From: Pseudomonadota bacterium
GTDB taxonomy: Bacteria > Pseudomonadota > Gammaproteobacteria > Magnimaribacterales > D2472
DNA: 10,605 nt
Assembly (NCBI GenBank): GCA_010024215.1
Contig: RGHK01000017.1
Location: 1 to 10,605, forward strand
Reading direction: 5' to 3'
Of the stretch, positions 6,542 to 10,605 are shown one piece after another. The position numbers and the translations under genes were made by a program. The stretch's first letter is position 1; every line of letters begins with the position of its first letter. The notes below the pieces were generated by a model. The model worked only from the letters and a program-made list of their open reading frames with translations. It was not told where the DNA came from and ran no database searches.

Positions 6542-7014
6542 TTTTTTGGTTTTTTCTTAGGCTTTTCTTTTTTTAATGAATCAATTTCTTCGGAGAAATC
6601 TTTTATATCTTGAAAATCTCTATAGACAGATGCAAATCTTACGTATGCAACACTATCAACTTCTTTTAAGGCGTTCATCATAATCTCGCCAATTTTAATG
6701 GAAGGAATTTCTCTAACTCCTTTTGTTCTAATTTCGTTTAGAATTTTCCCAAAAACAGTATCAATTTCTTCGGAAGATAATGGTCTTTTTTCAAGAGCTC
6801 TAAGCATACCTCTTTTAAGTTTTGATCCATTAAAAGGCTGCCTTTCACCATCATTTTTTACAACTCTAGGCAGAGCTAAATCAGCAGTTTCAAAAGTAGT
6901 GAATCTTGAATGACATACTTCACAAGATCGTCTTCGTCTTGTTTGAGAACCATCAGCAACCAATCTTGAATCAATAACTTTAGTATCTTCAGCTTGGCAA
7001 AAAGGACAATACAT
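6538..7014 (-). CDS. nrdR: Transcriptional repressor NrdR
   Basis: NrdR is a nucleotide-sensing repressor of ribonucleotide reductase genes, which it binds at paired NrdR boxes. The 158-residue product has the zinc ribbon (MYCPFCQAEDTKVIDSR; Cys3, Cys6, Cys31, Cys34) with the basic RRRRS stretch, then RFTTFE. The ATP-cone domain (about 49-139) contains PRVVKNDGERQPF, MLRALEKRP and VAYVRFASVYRDFQDI. It is about 8 residues longer than E. coli NrdR because of a Lys/Pro tail (KKEKPKKKPKK). The ATG directly abuts the glyA stop (TAGATG), with no ribosome-binding site. A TATAAT at 7026-7021 lies 6 bases upstream inside glyA, so a leaderless transcript is possible but unproven. Placement before ribD is the usual proteobacterial order. 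No nrd gene is in the window. Confidence 0.97.
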   Translation of the reverse strand: MYCPFCQAEDTKVIDSRLVADGSQTRRRRSCEVCHSRFTTFETADLALPRVVKNDGERQPFNGSKLKRGMLRALEKRPLSSEEIDTVFGKILNEIRTKGVREIPSIKIGEIMMNALKEVDSVAYVRFASVYRDFQDIKDFSEEIDSLKKEKPKKKPKK

Positions 7015-8316
7015 CTATAGATTATAGACTGGATATTGTTTTGTAAGATTAATTACTTTATTTTTTATTTCCTCTTTAATTTTATCATCATCGATATTTT
7101 CAATGATGTCACATATCCAATTGCTCAATAATTTAATTTCTTTAGTTTTGAAGCCTCTTGTAGTCACTGCTGGAGTACCCAACCTAATTCCTGATGTTAC
7201 AAAAGGAGATTTTGGATCATTTGGTACTGCATTTTTATTAACTGTGATGTTTACATCACCAAGAGCTCTTTCTAGGTCTTTACCAGTTATATCTTTATTT
7301 CTTAAGTCGACCAACACAATATGATTATCGGTTTTACCTGTAACAACATCTACACCCCTAGATATAATTGTTTCGCACATAGTTTTAGCATTATCTACAA
7401 CCTGTTGCATGTAATCTTTAAAAGCAGGTTCAAGGGCCTCTTTAAAACAAACTGCTTTTGCAGCTATAACATGCATTAATGGTCCTCCCTGGGATCCTGG
7501 AAATACTGCAGAATTTAATTTTTTTTCAAGAAGCTCATTGCTTTTTGCAAGAATAATTCCTGATCTTGGACCTCTTAAAGTTTTATGAGTTGTAGAGGTT
7601 ACCACATCAGCATATGGAACTGGCGACGGGTAGTGACCAGAAGCAACTAATCCAGATATATGAGCCATATCTACAAGAAAATATGCACCAACTTCGTCTG
7701 AAATTTCCCTAAATTTTTGCCAATTTATAATACCAGAGTAAGCTGAAAAGCCAGCAATAATAACCTTAGGACTGTGTTCAATAGCAAGACTCCTTACTTG
7801 ATCGTAATCAATTTCATGAGTATCTGGATGAAGCCCATATTGAACACTCTTATAATTTTTTCCTGAAAAGTTAACTTTTGCTCCATGAGTGAGATGTCCA
7901 CCATGATCTAAACTCATACCCAGGATAGTATCATTAGGTTCAAGCAATGCTAGAAATGCTGCAGCATTTGCTGAAGATCCTGAGTGTGGTTGAACATTTG
8001 CATAATCTGCTTTGAATAACTCTTTTGCTCTTGAGATGGCAATATCTTCAGCAATATCAACATATTCACACCCACCATAATATCTTTTTGAAGGATATCC
8101 TTCAGCGTATTTGTTGGTTAATAATGAGCCCTGGGCTTCTAAAATTCTTTTGCTTGCATAATTTTCCGATGCGATAAGTTCTATGTGATCTTCTTGTCTT
8201 ATAGCTTCCTTTTCAAAAGATGCCCATAATTCTTGATCATAATCTTTTATAGATTGATTATTACTAAATACCATATCGCTCTGAGATATAGCTTTATCTC
8301 CTGAATTAGATGTCAT
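7015..8316 (-). CDS. glyA: Serine hydroxymethyltransferase
   Basis: GlyA is the PLP enzyme that interconverts serine plus tetrahydrofolate with glycine plus methylene-tetrahydrofolate, the main source of one-carbon units. Motifs in order: YDQELW, HIELIASENY (44-53), NKYAEGYPSKRYYGGCEYVD, HSGSSAN (111-117), HGGHLTHG (138-145), VDMAH (215-219), TTHKTLRGPRSG (242-253) with the PLP lysine at 245, GGPLMHVIAAK and FVTSGIRLGTPA. Length (433) is slightly above E. coli (417) because of about 14 extra N-terminal residues. I keep the ATG at 8316 because AGGA at 8326-8329 is 9 bases upstream. The internal ATG at 8274 would give a more typical N-terminus but has only a weak site. It likely heads the six-gene operon; a TAAAAT at 8360-8355 is a poor promoter candidate in the 50-base gap after nth. 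Confidence 0.98.
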   Translation of the reverse strand: MTSNSGDKAISQSDMVFSNNQSIKDYDQELWASFEKEAIRQEDHIELIASENYASKRILEAQGSLLTNKYAEGYPSKRYYGGCEYVDIAEDIAISRAKELFKADYANVQPHSGSSANAAAFLALLEPNDTILGMSLDHGGHLTHGAKVNFSGKNYKSVQYGLHPDTHEIDYDQVRSLAIEHSPKVIIAGFSAYSGIINWQKFREISDEVGAYFLVDMAHISGLVASGHYPSPVPYADVVTSTTHKTLRGPRSGIILAKSNELLEKKLNSAVFPGSQGGPLMHVIAAKAVCFKEALEPAFKDYMQQVVDNAKTMCETIISRGVDVVTGKTDNHIVLVDLRNKDITGKDLERALGDVNITVNKNAVPNDPKSPFVTSGIRLGTPAVTTRGFKTKEIKLLSNWICDIIENIDDDKIKEEIKNKVINLTKQYPVYNL

Positions 8317-8325
8317 TTGAATTAA

Positions 8326-8329
8326 TCCT
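8326..8329 (-). promoter_or_regulatory. Ribosome-binding site supporting the long glyA start
   Basis: On the minus strand AGGA stands 9 bases before the ATG at 8316, in the 50-base gap between nth and glyA. The alternative in-frame ATG at 8274 has no comparable site, so the longer form is preferred. Confidence 0.5.
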
Positions 8330-8366
8330 AAATTTTTAAACTAAGAAGTTGGATATTTTAAATCAT

Positions 8367-9020
8367 CTAAGGCTTTTTGTGTGCAAAAGGCTTTATTCTT
8401 TTTGGAAAACATTCCTTACAAATATCACATTTAAGGCCATAACAAGCCTTGGCTTGACAATATTCTCTGCCCCAGAAAATTATTTGTAAATGTAATTTAT
8501 TCCACAATGATTCATCAAACAATTTTTTCAAATCTGCTTCTGTTTTTTTTACATTTTTACCATCTGTGAGACCCCACCTTTGAGCAAGTCTGTGAATGTG
8601 TGTATCCACTGCAAATGCGGGGTGACCAAAACCCTGACTCATTACTACTGATGCAGTTTTATGCCCAACACCAGGTAACATTTCTAAGTCTTTAAAATTA
8701 TCAGGAACCTTATTGTTATATTTTTTATTAATTATTATTGATAGTTCCTTGATAGCTTTAGATTTTTTTGGTCCGAGACCGCATGGTTTTATAATTTTAT
8801 AAATAGTATTCTCTGAAAGTGATGACATTTGCTCTGGTGTTGAAGCAAGTTTAAAAAGTTTTGGTGTAACTTGATTAACTCTTTCGTCGGTACACTGGGC
8901 AGAAAGAAGTACAGCAACTAGCAAGGTAAATGTATCCTTATGATCAAGAGGTATTGGAGTTTTTGGATAGGTTTTATTAAGAATATTTAAGACTATCTTT
9001 GCTCTTTCAGATTTCGTCAT
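8367..9020 (-). CDS. nth: Endonuclease III (Nth/MutY-type DNA glycosylase-lyase)
   Basis: Nth is a base-excision-repair glycosylase and AP-lyase for oxidised pyrimidines. I take the ATG at 9020 (217 residues; E. coli 211), since MTKSERAKIVLNIL aligns with the family N-terminus. A TTG at 9062 would add 14 residues and run into the divergent gene. Seen: FTLLVAVLLSAQCTDERVN (31-49), the helix-hairpin-helix LPGVGHKTASVV (115-126) with catalytic Lys121, and AVDTHIHRLAQRWGL (137-151) with catalytic Asp139. The C-terminal iron-sulfur region has cysteines at 188, 193, 198, 201 and 204. This is not the E. coli C-X6-C-X2-C-X5-C spacing. No Shine-Dalgarno precedes the ATG. The 50-base gap to glyA leaves it unclear whether nth belongs to that operon. 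Its identity as an endonuclease III homologue is firm. Confidence 0.95.
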   Translation of the reverse strand: MTKSERAKIVLNILNKTYPKTPIPLDHKDTFTLLVAVLLSAQCTDERVNQVTPKLFKLASTPEQMSSLSENTIYKIIKPCGLGPKKSKAIKELSIIINKKYNNKVPDNFKDLEMLPGVGHKTASVVMSQGFGHPAFAVDTHIHRLAQRWGLTDGKNVKKTEADLKKLFDESLWNKLHLQIIFWGREYCQAKACYGLKCDICKECFPKRIKPFAHKKP

Positions 9021-9032
9021 GCTGACAAATGT

Positions 9033-9062
9033 AGCATAATTAACTCTTAAATATGAACTCAA
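9033..9062 (-). promoter_or_regulatory. Weak candidate promoter for nth
   Basis: On the minus strand TTGAGT (9062-9057) and TATGCT (9038-9033) each match 4 of 6 consensus bases and are 18 bases apart. Transcription would start near 9026, only about 6 bases before the nth ATG, which fits the absence of a Shine-Dalgarno. The element overlaps the first codons of the divergent small gene. On the other strand CATAAT at 9035-9040 could serve that gene. Confidence 0.3.
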
Positions 9063-9340
9063 ATAAAATACAAAAATATATCCTAAAACTGAAAGATAGT
9101 TTTTTAGAGGAATCAGTAGAAAATAAAAAGATGTTGGATATATACATGAAATCTTTAGAAGGCACCGCTTTAGATAGTGAGATAGATTATGCCAATAAAC
9201 AACTTAATGAAATTTTTAAAAGCTTGGGTCTAGGTTTTTTGACAATCTTACCATTTAGTCCAATAACAATTCCTTATGTGATAAAGAAAGCACAAGAGTT
9301 GGGCATAGATATAATACCTAATTGGTATAAGAAGCTTTAA
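9053..9340 (+). CDS. Small LETM1-like protein of unknown function
   Basis: A 95-residue protein that I cannot assign with certainty. Residues 1-45 are charged and probably helical (KIQKYILKLKDSFLEESVENKK). Residues 50-92 read like the conserved core of LETM1-like proteins: a lead-in QLNEIFKSLGLGFLT, then ILPFSPITIPYVIKK, then LGIDIIPNWY. LETM1 proteins have an LVPF...LLP...MLPS pattern at the matching places. The hydrophobic stretch 58-77 might touch or cross a membrane, but its two prolines and the soluble flanks leave this open. The ATG at 9053 is 32 bases from the divergent nth start, with no clear Shine-Dalgarno. Coding is supported by composition like its neighbours, by filling the gap between two genes, and by the recognisable motif. 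LETM1 itself is linked to ion transport and ribosome binding in mitochondria; that role is not transferable here. Confidence 0.72.
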   Translation: MNSNKIQKYILKLKDSFLEESVENKKMLDIYMKSLEGTALDSEIDYANKQLNEIFKSLGLGFLTILPFSPITIPYVIKKAQELGIDIIPNWYKKL

Positions 9341-9343
9341 GTA

Positions 9344-9359
9344 AATCTATGTATAGATT
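9344..9359. promoter_or_regulatory. 16-base palindrome upstream of the thiolase gene
   Basis: AATCTAT, GT, ATAGATT: perfect 7-base arms around a 2-base centre, located 37 bases before the thiolase ATG and 3 bases after the small upstream gene. The short centre and lack of a following T-tract fit a dimeric repressor site better than a terminator. It does not match the FadR consensus I know. The regulator is unknown. Confidence 0.35.
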
Positions 9360-9396
9360 AGAATGATGTGTAAATTTTTTACTCAATGGAGAAATT

Positions 9397-10584
9397 ATGA
9401 AAAATGTTGTAATCGTTGATAGCGTTAGAACTGGCTTAGCTAAATCTCATAGGGGTGGCTTCAATATGACCAGACCTGATGAAATGCTTGCTCATCTAAT
9501 AAACGCAATGCTAGAGAGAAATCCAAATCTCCCTCCTGAGGTTGTTGAAGATATTATTATGGGTTGTGGAAATCCTGAGGGAGCACAAGGCCATAATGTT
9601 GCAAGAAATGCTGCAGTTTTATCTAATCTACCAATTACTGTAGGCGGAACAACAATTAATAGATATTGTTCTTCAGGATTACAATCTGTTTCAATGGCTG
9701 CAGGTCAAATTATGGCTGGTTGCTATGATACTGTCATAGCAGGTGGCGCAGAAACAATATCCATGATGAAAATGAATATGGACAACTTTGTTAATGAAAG
9801 ATTAGCTGAGCAGTCTCCTGGTATTTATTACCCAATGGGAATGACAGCAGAGGTTGTTGCAAAAAGATATAACGTCTCAAGAGAAACTCAAGATGAATTG
9901 GCACTGGAAAGCCAAAAAAGAACAGCTGCTGCTCAAGAAGCTGGATTATTTTTAGATGAAATAGTGCCTATGAGTACAAAAATGTTACTTACAAACAAAG
10001 AAACTGGCGAGTCTAAAGAAGTCGAAGTAACTGTAGAAAAAGATGAGTGCAATAGACCAGAAACCACAATGGAAGGCTTAAGCGGTTTAAAACCAGTTTT
10101 TGATCCAGAAAATGGCACAGTTACTGCCGGTAACTCCTCTCAATTATCTGATGGCGCTTCAATAAACTTAGTTATGTCTGAGGAAAAAGCATTAGAACTT
10201 GGATTAAAACCAGTAGCATATTTTAGAGGTTTTACAACAATGGGCTGTGAGCCTGATGAGATGGGAATAGGACCTGTATATTCAGTACCTAAGTTGCTCA
10301 AAAATTACAATATGTCTGTTGAGGATATTGATTTATGGGAATTAAATGAGGCATTTGCAGTGCAGGTTGCTCATTGCAGAGATACTTTAGGTATACCTAT
10401 GGATAAGCTTAATGTTAACGGTGGCTCAATCTCAATTGGTCATCCTTTTGGAATGACAGGCTCAAGATGTGTTGGCCATCTAACAAGAGAGTTGGTAAGA
10501 AGTGACAAGCAATTTGGAGTAGTGACCATGTGTGTTGGTGGTGGAATGGGAGCCTCTGGATTATTTGAAAGATACCCTAGTTAA
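9397..10584 (+). CDS. Thiolase (acetyl-CoA C-acyltransferase/acetyltransferase)
   Basis: This cytosolic thiolase either cleaves 3-ketoacyl-CoA with CoA in fatty-acid beta-oxidation or condenses two acetyl-CoA. The 395-residue length is typical. Motifs: VDSVRTGLAKSHRGGF (8-22), NRYCSSGLQS (88-97) with nucleophile Cys91, GGAETIS (116-122), NEAFAVQ (317-323), GGSISIGHPFGMTGSR (342-357) with His349, and MCVGGGMGASGLFE (378-391) with acid/base Cys379. The catalytic set is complete. GHPFGMTG, where E. coli FadA and AtoB have GHPLGASG, points to another thiolase subgroup, so I give no gene symbol. GGAG at 9388-9391 is 5 bases before the ATG. No partner beta-oxidation gene (fadB type) is in the window; the right edge falls 21 bases after the stop. 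Chain-length preference cannot be read from sequence. Confidence 0.95.
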   Translation: MKNVVIVDSVRTGLAKSHRGGFNMTRPDEMLAHLINAMLERNPNLPPEVVEDIIMGCGNPEGAQGHNVARNAAVLSNLPITVGGTTINRYCSSGLQSVSMAAGQIMAGCYDTVIAGGAETISMMKMNMDNFVNERLAEQSPGIYYPMGMTAEVVAKRYNVSRETQDELALESQKRTAAAQEAGLFLDEIVPMSTKMLLTNKETGESKEVEVTVEKDECNRPETTMEGLSGLKPVFDPENGTVTAGNSSQLSDGASINLVMSEEKALELGLKPVAYFRGFTTMGCEPDEMGIGPVYSVPKLLKNYNMSVEDIDLWELNEAFAVQVAHCRDTLGIPMDKLNVNGGSISIGHPFGMTGSRCVGHLTRELVRSDKQFGVVTMCVGGGMGASGLFERYPS

Positions 10585-10605
10585 TAATTGGCATCAGAAT
10601 TTGAG

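Noticed and set aside
6580..6774. 15-base direct repeat ATCAATTTCTTCGGA at 6580-6594 and 6760-6774
   Set aside because: Both copies encode SEEID within NrdR in the same frame; this is coincident codon choice, not a mobile or regulatory repeat.
9021..9062. TTG at 9062 as nth start
   Set aside because: It would overlap the divergent gene and add 14 residues with no family counterpart; the ATG at 9020 matches the usual N-terminus.
1..10605. A new defence, mobile or biosynthetic system
   Set aside because: All but one gene are recognisable housekeeping genes in conserved order; no toxin pairs, integrases, repeats or composition shift were seen.

Overview
The window is a dense stretch of chromosomal housekeeping genes from an AT-rich bacterium, roughly two-thirds A+T by eye, with heavy use of AGA for Arg and A/T-ending codons. 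The gene orders miaA-hflK-hflC-purA and glyA-nrdR-ribD-ribBA-ribH-nusB are gammaproteobacterial. Together with the low GC, overlapping genes, short proteins and near-absent spacers, they suggest a streamlined, probably marine gammaproteobacterium of the SAR86 type. That placement is inference. No stretch longer than about 60 bases lacks a gene. I see no mobile element, CRISPR array, tRNA/rRNA, riboswitch or prophage signature.

Plus strand, 1-3653: the 3' part of miaA (tRNA isopentenyl-adenosine synthesis) is followed after 56 bases by hflK, hflC and purA. hflK and hflC overlap by 8 bases, and the purA ribosome-binding site overlaps the hflC stop codon. A perfect TATAAT before hflK suggests that hflKC-purA has its own promoter. 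The hfq and hflX genes that normally lie between miaA and hflK in gammaproteobacteria are absent here.

Minus strand, 9020 down to 3655: nth (endonuclease III) comes first. It is followed by the packed run glyA (one-carbon metabolism), nrdR (repressor of ribonucleotide reductase), ribD, ribBA and ribH (riboflavin synthesis) and nusB (antitermination). Junctions from glyA to nusB range from abutting to 17-base overlaps, so this is almost certainly one operon. Two oddities stand out. The GTP cyclohydrolase II half of RibBA has lost its zinc cysteines, so it resembles the RibBX variant. Riboflavin synthase (ribE/ribC), usually between ribD and ribBA, is missing. The pathway therefore needs ribA and ribE elsewhere in the genome. 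purA and nusB converge with a single base between their stop codons.

Plus strand, 9053-10584: a 95-residue orphan, divergent from nth, whose C-terminal half resembles the hydrophobic core motif of LETM1-like proteins. It is followed by a complete thiolase gene preceded by a 16-base palindrome.

I found no clearly new multi-gene system. The best leads are the small LETM1-like protein, the unusual cysteine spacing in Nth, and the gaps in the riboflavin and hfq-hflX loci.
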